From assembly GCA_036346205.1 (NCBI GenBank), contig JARFJB010002192.1, forward strand, positions 326,001-390,000: a DNA stretch of 64,000 nt. Direction: 5' to 3'. The translations under genes and the position numbers were made by a program. This document shows, piece by piece, positions 44,225 through 55,862 of this stretch; positions within the stretch are counted from its first letter, which is position 1; every line of letters starts with the position of its first letter. The notes below the pieces were generated by a model. It did no database searches, had not been told where the DNA came from, and saw only the letters and a program-made list of their open reading frames with translations. The stretch is from Vesta saturnalis (taxonomy: Eukaryota > Arthropoda > Insecta > Coleoptera > Lampyridae).

Positions 44225-45315
44225 CATACTAGTCATGTCATTCCCATGTGGGGCTGGAATAGCAGTCCCTGCCTGTTGCTTATTTATCATTTGCAATTAT
44301 TTTCCATGCTTTCCTATCCTTGCATGCCTCCCTAGCTTCCGCTAGATTCTTACATACACCCTTTTGCTTTTAAAGCTCCTTATCGTCCTTTCTTTTATCA
44401 CACACTCTACTGCATTCCAAGTGCAAAGTTTTACGAGGCCTACCAGGCCTGGCCCTACCTAAAAACTTCACTCACATATATCTATTTTGTTAACCGTTGT
44501 AACCAAACCAACGTAGTGTACTACTTTTATTCCTATCAATCATCGCATTTTCTTCGGCACACCCCTTCATTATACACTCATTATTTATCTTGTTTATCTC
44601 TTCTTGTTTTACCGCATGTGCTTCTCAGGAATCTCAAGCCCACGGCATTTATTTTGCTTTCGCGCTTTTTCTGCCATACCCGTGTCTGACTTCCATACTA
44701 ACGGGACAAGTACGTCATTACAGATTGCTCGTTTCGCAGTTTCCATCATGCTTTCGTTTTTCATTATCGTCCATATACTTCCAATAACTATCTTTCCAGC
44801 ATTCAACCTTCGTCGAATCTGGCCATCCCCTGTACCATCTGCAGTGAATATTTAACCCAGATATACCAACTCGTCCACTTGTCCCACAATTTCATCATGC
44901 GGGGCAAATATTGTACTCTCCTTTTCACATTCCCCATTGAACACCACAATCTTTGTTTTATTAACGTTTACATTCAGGTTCATGCTCTCACAGACCATAT
45001 CAAACTTAGAGCTGTCTCTAGCTCATCCACATTCTCGGTTAATAAGACTCTGTCATCTGCGTACACCAGAACTCATACGTTTACGTTACTAACCATTACA
45101 CAGATTGTATCAGTACATGCTTGCCTAATACATGTATCCATGTATACATTGAACAACCACGGTGACATCACACGGCCTTGTTGCACACTTTGCTCAACAT
45201 TGAAGTATTCACTCACACTTCCTTTCACTTTAACACATGCCCGGCTATAGTTATATACTGCCCTTATTCCGTTTATTAGACCATTACTTACGCCATATTC
45301 ATCTAATATTATTAC
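44225..45315 (-). pseudogene. RTE/type-1-like endonuclease-RT relic, RT half
   Basis: Minus strand: INGIRAVYNYSRACVKVKG, QQGRVMSPWLFNVYMD (the QG-SP-LFN block), VLVYADDRVLLTENVDEL (catalytic YADD box), MNLNVNVNKTKIVVFNGE, DELVYLG, FTADGTGDGQIRRRLNAGK, then ICNDVLVPLVWKSDTG and a C-terminal CRG-EIPEKH segment. Clear RT palm and thumb blocks with scattered stops and frameshifts. Upstream fingers and endonuclease are missing, so it is 5' truncated. Clade RTE is likely, judged from NKTK-VVFNGE-type text. Confidence 0.78.
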
Positions 45316-45639
45316 ACTTATATTTACCTGTTTCTTTATCTACAGCAAATACAAGAGTAAACATAAATTATCATAATTTTCACTATTATACGCAATCTAA
45401 AAATTATCAAAGGTATATTTTTATAATTTTTAAATTGCTTAAATGAAAGTAAGATTCAAGCCACTTTTTTGTACATTTAGTATAACGAAGCATGAATTAG
45501 TTTAGAAATAGCCGTTCTGCGACATTATATTTGGTAGCCACATCAGACTTTTTATTAAAATTATTTCTTTCCCCTGCTCTAGATGATTTGAAATCATTTT
45601 TTTTACCTATTTTTTCATTTCTTTTTGTACAACATTTCC

Positions 45640-46060
45640 TTCGTAACGAAAATGGTAAACGAATGCCTGTTTTCTAAAAGCAGGTAACTCTTCTCCTTCA
45701 AATGACACCTGGAGAGGGCTGGAAAAACCTCAAACTAACGTCACAAAACATCAAATAAACGTCAAAAACGCCAAAAAATGCCAAGGAAATGGGTATCTGC
45801 TTCTTAAAAACGGGTAACTGTTTCCTCCAGGTTCAGAATTTAATAGTACAAATTTTCTTTGGTCATTACGAGATCTTAATAAATGAGCCATAATTAGTAA
45901 CACCAATATTACGACCCTCTCACTCCTATGTAACTTCCTTTGATGCAGTTTCTCTTACTCATGCAGATCCCTATCTGCGTTAAAACCAGTCCTTGAAACG
46001 GGTATTTGTTTAATACAAACGGGTATCAGCTTATTACCAAAGGGTACCTGCTCTCGCACG
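45640..46060. repeat. Scattered AAACGGGTA/GGTAACTG motif block
   Basis: GGTAAACGAATGCCTGTTTTC, AAAGCAGGTAACTCTTCTCC, GGGTATCTGCTTC, AACGGGTAACTGTTTCC, ACGGGTATTTGTTT and AACGGGTATCAGC are irregularly spaced versions of the core in the 313-446 minisatellite and the 15240-15420 block. No coding potential. Confidence 0.6.
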
Positions 46061-46749
46061 AATACACATTACATCTTAAAATGATATTTACACAGACGCG
46101 ATGAGTGTGAAATTGATACACAAGCCATGGTGTAGTTGCACAGTAGTCTTTCTGATGATCACATCAGACGTTTGTCTGTCATAGGTTTCCCTTACACTGG
46201 TTTAGAATAAGTAATTCAATTTATCGCTGAAGAATTGGCATCGATATTTTCAGAACAAAAGACCACATTTCTACCTCAGTGCATTTTAAGCCTGGGGTGT
46301 GAACGCCATTTTATTAGTAGTACTATGAAGCTGTTTAATTTGATTCTTACTGATATTGAGTATAATTGAACTGAATTAGAACTGTAAACGCATTATCACG
46401 CAGTATTATGAAGCAAATTGCAGTTCAAGTTGAAGAAGTAGAAGTTTCATTTTGCATTAAAGTACTTTGGTATTTTGATACACTCGATGAACACATATTT
46501 TCTCTAAGAGAAAATATTTTGTCTCACTAAATGTCATTTTCCTCTTACACTTTTCATTCTACAACTTCTATTCGTGTCACCTATTGCATAAAAATTTGAA
46601 GTTGGATTTAGGCTCTTAAAAATATTTCTCATCCTACGCACATTATTAGAAAACTTATTTTTCATTTTGTAGTTTCCTCGAAAATGTAGTAGACCAGATA
46701 AATTCTGATGGTTGATCAACATTTAGTTTAATTGCAGTCTTTAAATGCC
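46061..46749. other. Region without recognised genes
   Basis: Nothing recognised. Confidence 0.5.
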
Positions 46750-47354
46750 CATTTTAAACTTTAATCGGGAAAATAAAATATCCGGTGGGGAACAACAGAC
46801 GCATAAACGTACGTAAAGAAAAGAAATAATTTAAATAATAATTTTTTTTAGGCTAATTATACAACGTTCGTGACGAAAATACGCAACATCTTAACAACAA
46901 AAACAATAATTTATGTCATTTGGACGTTTAAAATTTTATGTGAGACGTTAATAGACGTCGCCCGCTTATATAGAATACCGATATAACACAATTTACGCAT
47001 GTTCAATCTTATTAAATTAATTTTTGGACTTAGTTTGCAGATATTGAAACAAATCAAACTTTAATTCTTAGGAATTTTTTGCCCGATCAATTACGCGACA
47101 TCAAAAAATTGTCCATATCTCGATATATTTATCATGGAAATATACAGCTGTTTCAAATTATTTGATAAAAACCAAAAAGTACGCATAAATCCATTTAATG
47201 AACCCCCATTTCCAACGCTGATACTATCTAAAATCTAATCAGCCCAGAAGAAATAAAATAAAGCTTATCTAAAAATTTCGAGCACGTATTATGGCCCTGG
47301 AGTTATCGTGGATACTAACACGCACGCACGCACACACACACACACACACACACG

Positions 47355-47395
<41 letters not shown>

Positions 47396-47520
47396 CACAC
47401 ACACACAGACCCCCCCACACTCACATGCACGCACCTACCCACACACAAACACATAGACCCCCCCCCCCCACATACACAAACAGACGCGCATGCACACGGT
47501 ATTTTTTTCTAAACACGTCT
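46750..47520 (-). repeat. Dispersed repeat, family R2, copy B, with (CA)n
   Basis: Reverse complement of the 10.33-11.46 kb family: GTCGCCCGCTTATATAGAA, AATCTAATCAGC, CTGGAGTTATCGTGGATACT, then a (CA/CACG)n tract (47320-47500). The microsatellite occupies the same place inside the repeat in all copies. A partial second copy of the CTGGAGTTATCGTAGATACT-(CA)n junction starts at 47697. Confidence 0.7.
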
Positions 47521-47696
47521 TTCTCGTGTTATTTAGTCCATAAAACGTCGAAAAATGCAACAAAATGTGAAAACTTAACCCGGTTACATAACTTTCATTT
47601 CATACGTAAGTATATAAGAAATCAAAAGTTAAGTTCTAGGTCTAAATTAACAAAACCGTACATATGTCTGTATGTTGTTCTGCACTCGCTCTATGG

Positions 47697-47736
47697 TCCT
47701 GGAGTTATCGTAGATACTAACACGCACATACACATA

Positions 47737-47784
<48 letters not shown>

Positions 47785-47870
47785 CACGCACCTACACCAC
47801 ACACACACACACACACACACGTGAACACGCGCGAGTACGAACACGCGCGAGTACGCACACGCGTATACGC
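47697..47870. repeat. Second (CA)n tract with the family R2 junction
   Basis: CTGGAGTTATCGTAGATACT is followed by ACACGCACATACAC and about 30 CA units, then GAACACGCGCGAGTAC repeats. Probably a local duplication of the microsatellite junction. Confidence 0.8.
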
Positions 47871-47904
47871 AGTACGACTACGGATTGATTCCATATAAGT
47901 ACCT

Positions 47905-49370
47905 GCGTGTGCGTGTGCGTGACGTCGTGACCGTGCGTGTGCGTGTGTGTGCGTGTGCGTGTGCGTGTTGTGCGTGTCGTGTGCGTGTGCGTGTGTGCGT
48001 GTGTCGTGTGGTGTGTGTGTGTGCGTGTTGCGTGTGTCGTGTGTGCGTGTGCGTGTGTTTGCGTGTGCGTGTGTGGTGTCGTGTGTGTGTGCGTGTGTGC
48101 GTGTGTCGTGTGGCGTTGTGCGTGTGCGTGGCGTGTGCGTGTGTGCGTGTGCGTGTGTGCGTGTGTTCGTGTTGTGCGTGTGTGGGTTTATGGGTGTGGG
48201 TTTGGGTGAGGTGTGGGCGTAAATGTGTGTATGTGTGTGAAGGCGCGTGCGTGTTGCGTGCGTGAGAGTGTGCGTGTGTGCGGTGTGTGGGTGTGGGTAT
48301 GGTTGTGGGTGAGGGTATGGTTTAGGACGTGGGTGTGGCTGTGGGTGTGGGAATGGGATTGGGTGTGGGTGTGGGGGTGTGTGAGGGTGAATGCGTTAAT
48401 GGGTGCGTGTGTATGTATTAAGTGCGTGCCCACGCGCGTGTCTGTGTATGTGTGTAGGCGTGGGCGTGAGTGGTCGTGTTGGTGTGGGTGTTGGTGTGGC
48501 TGTTGGTGTAGGTATGGGAATGCGTGTAGATGTGGATGTGTGTGTGTGTGTGTGTCGTGGTCTGTGCGTCGTGTGTCGTGTGCGGTCTGTGCGGTGCTGT
48601 GCGTATGGTGCGTCTGTGCGTCTGTGCGTCTGTCGTGCGTGTGCGTCTGTGCGTCTGTGCGTCTGGTGCGCGCTGTGCGTCTGTGTGCCTGTGCGCGTGT
48701 CTGTGCGTCTGTGGCGTGGTGCGTGTGGCGTGCGTGTGGGTGGGTGTGTGTGGTAGTGCGTGGCGTGGTGTGGTGTGGTATGGTGTGGTGGTGTGTGCGT
48801 GTGTGTGTGTGCGATGTTTGGTGCGTGTTGTCGTGTGTGTGTTGCGTGGTGTGTGCGTGGTTGTGCGTGTGTGCGTGTGTGGTTGTGTGTGCGTGTGTGT
48901 GTGCGTTAATGTGCGTGTGTGCTGTAGTTGCATGTGTCGTGTTGTGGTGTGCTGTGTGTGTGTGTGGTGGTGTGTGTGTGTGCGTGTGTGGTGCGTGTTG
49001 GTGTGGTGTGTGCGTGTGCGTGGTGTGTGCGTGTGCGTCGTGCGCGCAGTGCGTGTGTCGTGTGCTGTTTGCGTGTTGGTGTCTGTGCGTGTGTGCGTGT
49101 GTGCGTTGCGTGTGCGCTGCGTGTGCGTCGTGGTGTACGCGTGCATGTGCGTGCGTGTGCGTGTGTCGTTGTGGTGTAGCGTGTGTGCGTGTGCTTGTGC
49201 GTTTGCTGTCGTGTCGTGCGTGTGTCGGTGTGTGCGTGTGTGGTGTGCGTGTATCGTGTTTGCTTGCGTGCGTCAGTGTTGTGCGTGTGTCGTGTGTGCG
49301 TGTGACTGTGTATCGTGCGTGTGCTGGGTTGTCTGTAGCGTGTCTTGATGCTTGTATGTAGTGTTCAGTC
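47905..49370. repeat. 1.5-kb TG/CGTG-rich low-complexity tract
   Basis: Almost entirely alternating GTGTGC/GTGTGT with interspersed TCGTGT and GGGTGT variants. The 434-codon minus-strand frame (49492 to 48188; Thr/His) and several plus-strand Val/Cys/Arg frames have no stops simply because of composition. Alternating purine-pyrimidine DNA of this type is prone to Z-DNA. Confidence 0.92.
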
Positions 49371-49756
49371 ATGCAAATGTTTGTCGGTGATCGATTTGAC
49401 GTTTGGTGTCTGGTAAAGATACAATTTATCAGTGTTGGGCAGAACGTGTTATATTCATGTTTGACGGTCTTTATTGACGGTCGCATATGCATATAATGTG
49501 TTGTGTGAGTAGCGTTGCGTCGAAGTCGATAAAATCGTCAAAGTACGGATTTCCATGATCCGTGGGTCTGGTAAAATAAAGATGTCATCGTTGATAAATT
49601 TGAATACATAGTTTATTTTATGATGTACCAAATGCAAAATGGTGGGTGACCGCTTACGTTGACGAATTTGCCTGATAATCTTATAGGTCAATAACGACAA
49701 TTTTGATCGTGTGCAGTACAAAAGTATAGTTGTGCCAATTCGGTAAATAAATTATT
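49371..49756. other. Region with an unassigned 88-codon minus frame
   Basis: The minus frame 49721 to 49455 (LHLVHHKINYVFKFINDD) looks protein-like but matches no family I recognise and lacks supporting context. Left unassigned. Confidence 0.4.
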
Positions 49757-50180
49757 ATGAATACAATTATATTTTACATATTAATGTATGCTGCAACAAA
49801 TCAGTACAAAGATGCTATCTGGGTACACTGCTACAGTAATGTGAGGAACAAGAATATTAATTTTGCCTAACAAACGTTGAGTAGGTCGAATAATCGAATC
49901 TAACCTTAATTATGAAATTGCAATTTGCAATTAAGTATAGTTGGTTGAATTCGGTACAAAAGATTGAGGTTATGTACATACAATTATTTTTACACAATGT
50001 TGCTGAAAAATCAGTACAAAGTGCTATCTATTACACTGCTACAAGTAATTGAGCGAACAAAGACGAATTTTGCGTCCGCTGCACGTAGCAGCGGATATGA
50101 ATCTATTTTATGTCCATGTCCATGGCAACTGACGCAAAATGACATTTTGCCCACGGTTCCACACAAAATTAATTCCCACA
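49757..50180 (+). repeat. Dispersed repeat, family R1, copy 2, with partial tandem duplication
   Basis: The segment 50020-50180 aligns with 9770-9960. In front of it, 49757-49870 and 49970-50075 share TACAATTAT-TTTACA, CAGTACAAAG-TGCTATCT and ACACTGCTACA-GTAAT, i.e. a diverged tandem duplication of the 5' part. Confidence 0.65.
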
Positions 50181-51530
50181 GTTCTGTCTTAATAAAAAGT
50201 TTTTCTATTTTGCATAACGAAATGTGCATGACGTCATTTGTCTTTTATAATTTGACAGAAAGAACGATTTTTTTTAATCAAGGGTTCGCAACTTAATTAC
50301 AAAAGTTGTGAAGCGTCCAACATAATTTCATCTTGCATTATAAGCGTGAATTTTTGTAACATATTAATACGCTGAAGGATAATAAGGGAAGAAAGAAAGA
50401 ATTTGATGAAATTTAAACTTAGTTACCCTTAACAGTAGAAATACTTCAAACCGTTATAAATAATAAGTGGAACTAAATTAAATTTGAATAATTTATTTGT
50501 GAAAATGTGACAGGTTACTCACCAACCTGACACAGCAGCAATATCCTCTGTGAATTTAAAATCAACATTTTCTCAAAATTTGCTATGATATATGCAAACA
50601 TACAGTTTCTTACAATACTATTAATAGTGACAATTTAGTTTTACAGTAGTAACTAAATTTACACTGAACATAAGATTTGAATGGGTATACATGGTTGCTC
50701 TACATTTCAGTGACAAAAGTAATTTCACAAAGGAAACTTCGTATTTGTAGAATTGTAGTATCCATGTTGCTTGTCATAAAATACAGAGCCCAATAAATTT
50801 CTATTAGTTCTTGCCACAAAAAATTCTTTACTAAAACTATAGTACATCCCAGAATATCAGATAGTAATAAATCATCTTGACAGCGACAGGTCAGTGGCGT
50901 GCTTATTAGAGGCATAGACTGTAAGGTCTGTAAATTATATTGACTTTTCAGTTTCTTATATTCGTATAAAATATTTAAAAAAAATATACGTATTATAATT
51001 ATGACCTATTAAGACATACAAAGAGAAAAAAAATTAAGTGATTTAATATCTAAATCTTTGTCTAAGTAACGTGCAAGTTTTTTTTTATCAAACCAAATAA
51101 TGTTTGTTAACGTGCATTTAATCTTCAAGTTCCAGCAGAGAAACTGTTTGTGACGTCATTATCAGTTAGGTAAACAAATTTTGCATTTCATTTAATAGGA
51201 AATGAAGCGACAGCGCTATCTTTTGTTAGTTACGTACAAATTGTTTGAAACAGATAATACATTATTGTACAGAGTAGCGAGGATCGTCGGAAATCCCAAG
51301 AAAGGTTTATAAAGTACTCATTACACTACTGTCTAATTACATGTTAATTAGAAATATGACTTACTTAATGGGGGTGCATTAAGATGCAATTACCACATTT
51401 GTTATTTCAAAACAAGTACTTTCAGTTATTTTCAAGTTTTGGTTGAAAACGGTGGTGAAAATGGAATCTTCTGACTTTTCTCCAGTAAAACATTTAAAAC
51501 TTAGTTCCCTCTGTGGGAACGAAAAATTAT
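50181..51530. other. AT-rich region without recognised genes
   Basis: Nothing recognised. The last few hundred bases may belong to the transposon whose transposase begins near 51535. Confidence 0.5.
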
Positions 51531-51534
51531 CATT

Positions 51535-52612
51535 CTGAATGTACATAATGCCCTAAAGTATCAAAAGCTGACAAATAGTGCGGATAGTGTAGTAGAAATG
51601 TGTTCTAATATGACGGGAGTGGGGAAGTCAACAGTATACAGGTTATTAAAAGAACAAAAAGAGGGCGTTTTGAAAGAACCGGCTTGCTCAACAGGAAGAA
51701 AGAAACAACGAAGAAGAAGAAAAGTTCATGTTAGTGGAAAAATCCATTCATTCTATTTCAATAAAGAAATTCCTTCCCGCAACAAAATAGTAGCAGTACT
51801 AAAATGAGACGTTGCTGGACAACAATTGTCTCGGTCGACACTACAGGAACTTAACTTTTCATAGGAAAAAAGTAATCTGAAAGTCAATGCTAATTGATAA
51901 TCTCTGAATTATCTCTTGGAGACGCAGATACCATCATGAAATGAATAAGTTTCGTGCCGAAGGACGAGAAATATTTTTTCTCGATGAGGCTTGGTTGAGC
52001 GAAGGATATACTATCGACTAATTATTACAATATAGGTAGCGGTAATGGATTGTTAAAAAATGGTTTACTTGTGTCTGAGTCCAGGCAGACAGGGGATTAT
52101 TACGAAGATGTGAACCATGATGTTTTTCAAGAATATTTTGAACGGCGAGCTGTAATTGTTCTGGATAATGCAAGTTATCATTCTAGGCAAGTCGAATGGT
52201 TAACAACTGCATGGAAAAAGGGGACATTGCCAAATGGTTATCATCAAAACAGATATAATTTGAAGAAACTATGCTCAGACGAGAGCTTTTAGCTATAGCA
52301 ACAATTTGTTAAGTATGTTATTGATGAACTCTGTGTTTCTAGCGCAATTATCGTACATAAATTACCATCACCAATGCGAACTCAACCCATAGAGTTAGTT
52401 TGGGCTCAAATAAAAAGTGAAGTAGATAGTAACAATACGGCTTTTAAATTAAGTGAAGTGCGACAGCTTTTAATGTAAGCCATAGACAATATCAGTGCAG
52501 AAACGTGAACAGCGCATGTGGGAACTTGGTGTGAATGTGATATAGAAGCCATTGTAACATCCGTAGGAAAAATGACAGCTCTTCGGAATCGGATGAGGAT
52601 GATTAAGACTAA
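51535..52612 (+). pseudogene. IS630-Tc1-mariner-like transposase with long D-E spacing
   Basis: Order on plus strand: NSADSVVEMCSNMTGVGKST and VYRLLKEQKEGVLKEP (helix-turn-helix), KIHSFYFNKEIPSRNKI, EGREIFFLDEAWLSEGYT (first Asp, near 51985), ESRQTGDYYEDVN, RAVIVLDNASYHSRQVEW (second Asp, 52164), VIDELCVSSA, then PIELVWAQIKSEVDSNN (Glu, 52392). The second Asp and Glu are about 75 codons apart, much longer than the 34-41 typical for mariner/Tc1, consistent with one of the long-spacer branches. Stops and frameshifts at several points. No TIRs identified. Confidence 0.78.
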
Positions 52613-53221
52613 TTGTTAGTTACGCATGGCATGTGTTTCCAAAATCTACCTTTATGACAATATTAAATGTAAAGAAATTAATTATTTAATATTACTCAAA
52701 ACATCAGCATTTTGAAATAGCCACATCTAAAATAAATGTTTAAGACTTTCACGCCTTTCAATTGTTTAATAATTAATGTACAATTTTTAATACACTGAAA
52801 TCTCAACCGCACGTCTATGAGTTGTCTGATCATCAGGCTTAAGTCGAACTTTAAAGGGACGTCTATTGTTTGCCGTTTACCTGGACCGCCTTTATTTAAC
52901 ACAATATTTTGCAAGCGGCACATTTACAGCATCTTCGTTTAAACTAGCCCGGTTTGCTATTGATTTCTGTTTGCTGCTTCCATGCAATAAACGACATCAT
53001 TACACTAATAATAAGATTTATTACGATCTGATATCATGGGACACACTTTAGAAATTTAATAAATATTTTTGATATTCTTAGAAATTAAACAAAAATAAGC
53101 TTACATTTGTTGTTTATTTGAACAGAAACTAAAAATTTAACAAATATTCTATGAAATCCTTAGGGTATTAATCAAAGATAAGCTTACATTTGTTAACATG
53201 TTATAAAAAGCTTTCACTCAC
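52613..53221. other. Presumed intron sequence 3' of the receptor exon
   Basis: No exon-like text was found. AAATTTAACAAATATT and AAGCTTACATTTGTT are directly repeated near 53050-53200. Confidence 0.4.
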
Positions 53222-53423
53222 CTCCTACTTTACTTCTTTGAAATATTTCTGTTAATATAGCACTATAACAATAAATAAAAACGATAAGTGGAAATGTATA
53301 CATCGCTAGCATTCCAAATATGACATATGCAAGTTCGTGTTCGTATGATGTAAATGCGTTGTTTGTAATGCACTGCTCATACCACGTAACGTTGGGATGC
53401 ACTTCTACATGGAACACTACCAC
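53222..53423 (-). CDS. Internal exon of a GnRH/AKH/corazonin-type neuropeptide GPCR
   Basis: A 202-bp exon bounded by consensus splice sites on the minus strand: acceptor TATTACAG before 53423 and donor GTGAGTG after 53222 (exon ends in phase 1). It encodes 67 codons: FHVEVHPNVTWYEQCIT, extracellular loop 2 with the conserved Cys that bridges to TM3, then YVIFGMLAMYTFPLIVFIYC, TM5 with its conserved Pro, then YSAILTEIFQRSK, start of the third cytoplasmic loop. The FHVE-HP and EQC motifs are characteristic of AKH/corazonin/GnRH-related receptors. These are Gq-type plasma-membrane receptors for metabolic or stress peptides; which of them cannot be decided from one exon. Other exons must lie outside the window or in unrecognised parts of it. 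No frame damage is seen, so it is probably a live host gene with large repeat-filled introns. Confidence 0.8.
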
Positions 53424-53792
53424 CTGTAATACAATATTAAGTGTAGATCTTACGGTTTACATCAAAAATCATATATTAAGTATACAATTTTTAAAATTAC
53501 GGTTAACAGGCTTAATAAAAGCGGTGGCGTTGTAAATGTGGGCATTTTAAAGCTTTAAGCAAGTAAAAATAAAAATGAAAAAAACACTATTTATCTAATG
53601 ATGTCATGAAATTCAAAAACGAACTTAACAAAAAAGTTATTTGTCTGGATTACAAATTTAGAGCTCAATGCGGATCGAAAACTTTTAAGTATGCAATCAA
53701 TTAAAATCAATTTAAAAGAGTTCATTCATTCAAAACAGTTTTAATAAGCGATAGAAATTTTTAATAATAGTCATTAACAAATGATACCCAAA
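53424..53792. other. Presumed intron sequence 5' of the receptor exon
   Basis: No features beyond the splice acceptor and branch-type sequence. Confidence 0.4.
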
Positions 53793-55457
53793 TACAGGGT
53801 GATCCAGATTGATTGAAGTGGTCCGCTTACTTCAAAAAATCTATTCTCCACTTATATCATTTATTGACCCCAACTATTTCCAGTGGTGTACAGTACATAC
53901 GGCTATTACTGATTGGGCGAGAAATTCAAAACTTGATGATATATTAACAATAAATACAGCAAAATTTTAAATGACATAAATAGTCCGTATTTCTTAATTG
54001 TTGAACTACCTCCATCTTAATATTATTATTAAAAATGCCAATTAGTACATGGGATGTTTTTATTTCAATTTAGTTTTAATTTGACTGATGACGGAGACAG
54101 ATTATAGTCTCTGAAAGCTTACAATAGGTGTTGTCCATTATTTTATAAGCGTTTAATATTCTCGAAGACGGCTGCTAACTGTTGTGGGGTTATTGTTCAC
54201 TATGGCATTCTGTAACTCCTCAATCGTATGCAAACGATTTGCATACGCAAGATGACCAAAGGGAAAGCAGTCGAGCGGAGTCAAGCAGGGAGATCGTGGT
54301 GCCCATCGATTTTTGCTTTTTATTTTATAACAGAAAAATTGTGATAAATATGTCAACGTTATACGGACCGTCGGAAGCTCGTCGTTGTGTTGTTGTTCAA
54401 TAAAAAGTCTTAGAATTGATTGCTGATAGTTTTCGGCATTTATATTTAAGATTTAAAAAAATTGGTCCAATTATTCGCCTTCTCGTCATGGCAACCCAAA
54501 TACCAGTTTTAACTGGATGTAATGGAGTTTCAATAAATACATAGGGATTTTCAGTTGACCAGGTTTGGTAATTTTGGGAATTTATATAGCCACTTAGATG
54601 AAACCATGCCTCGTCACTGAAACATGTTGTATCCAAAACATCAGTGTTATTGAGATTTTCGTTAAACCAGGTACAGTACGTTCGACGCTTTTCAAAATCA
54701 GTTGGCCGCAATTCTTGTAATACAGACATTTTGTACGGGTGCATTTTCAGTTTTTTACAAGTCCTTTGACATGTCCCATACGAAACCCCTACAATTACAA
54801 TTAATAAATAATCAACATTAAGTAATAAAAACAAATTTTACTCAATTACCACTTTGAGCAGACAATCGTCTTAAATATTTATTGGGACTAGCTTCCAATC
54901 GCCTCCGAATATCTTCTAAGCCTTCTTTGTCAAGTATAGGTCTTCTGCCAGGAGATTTACCTTTGGATACGGAGCCGGAGTCACGAAAACGTTGAACAAT
55001 TCGACAAATCTCCGGTATGCATGTTTCGTAGGTAACTTCAATGTTGGCGAACCATTGTTGGAATTCCTCGAAGCAAGAAACTTGCGAATATTTCCAGACA
55101 TCACCTTCATCTCGTTGCCCAGACCGAAAATAAGCCCCCAAGATAAACTTATAGCCTAAAACTTATTCACATTTTATTTTTATTCTACACAGAGCTCTGT
55201 ATTTATTTACTTACTAGATAAATCAATCAGGTATGTGCAGTTTTTGTCTTCAAAAAGACAGATTTTACGTGAATTACAGGAACAATAAAAAGACAAATAA
55301 TGACAGTTTATACATACGTATTTACGCACGCTCATGACGCCAGCGGATGAAATTTTTGATAATCAACTTAGACATTCCAGTGTTAGAATAAATTTTTCAT
55401 AACAATATGACCATAGCGGAGTTACAAACCCTACAATCAATCTGGATCACGCTGTAT
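53793..55457 (-). mobile_element. 1.66-kb mariner-type transposon with ~23-bp TIRs and TA borders
   Basis: TACAGGGTGATCCAGATTG (53793) is inverted as CAATCTGGATCACGCTGTA ending at 55456, one mismatch (GGG versus GCG). TA is present at both ends. The element is complete end to end and lies in the presumed receptor intron. Confidence 0.88.
54153..55141 (-). pseudogene. Transposase of the 53.8-55.5 kb mariner-type element, defective
   Basis: N-terminus (55141 to 54845): YFEEFQ-like helix region, EICRIVQRFRDSGSV, SPGRRPILDKE, EASPNKYLRRLSAQSGN (paired helix-turn-helix domains). Catalytic part (54834 to 54397): CFSDEAWFHLSGYINSQN (first Asp), WSTENPYVFIETPLHPVK, GIWVAMTRRRIIGPIFL. C-terminus (54356 to 54153): KNRWAPRSPCLTPLDCFPFG, HTIEELQNAI. 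The block with the second Asp (QQDGA-CH) is deleted, and the third catalytic Asp (SPDLTP) is Cys here (SPCLTP). Frames are interrupted twice. It cannot be active. Confidence 0.83.
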
Positions 55458-55862
55458 AATGGGGGCTTCTTCTAAACAAATCCACATATGGTAATCGAAT
55501 TTTTTCAGAATCAACTTAATTGCAACAAAAATCAAATTTACAAATAAGCAAGCCTCAGTGCGCTGAATTTTTTAGTTCACGCTCCAAACGCACATATTAG
55601 AAAAGTAATTATGCGTATTTTTAAACTGCAAAGAAATTATGTGTATAACCTTTTAACGTATGAGATACATCTTCACCATGGCAATGATAACGTAAAAAAA
55701 TGATGTGGAATAATCAAATCGTGCACCAAACGACACCAAAAAAATGTTAATATAGATCAAAGGGGAAGATGCCATGAGCTCTCAATATGTCGGTAAATGT
55801 TTATAAGCGAGATCTTTACTTCATGGTGTGAAATATAACAAACAGGTTTAAAAGTACTGCTG
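55458..55862. other. Spacer between two mariner-type elements
   Basis: About 400 bp of AT-rich DNA with nothing recognised. Confidence 0.5.

Noticed and set aside
44590..45446. Plus-strand ORFs of 65-123 codons
   Set aside because: Shadows of the minus-strand RTE-like RT, which shows the YADD and QG-SP-LFN motifs.
48188..49492. 434-codon minus-strand His/Thr-rich ORF and 382-codon plus-strand Val/Cys-rich ORF
   Set aside because: Pure TG/CGTG low-complexity DNA; overlapping open frames on both strands.
49455..49721. 88-codon minus ORF as a gene
   Set aside because: Protein-like composition but no recognised family, no splice or promoter evidence.
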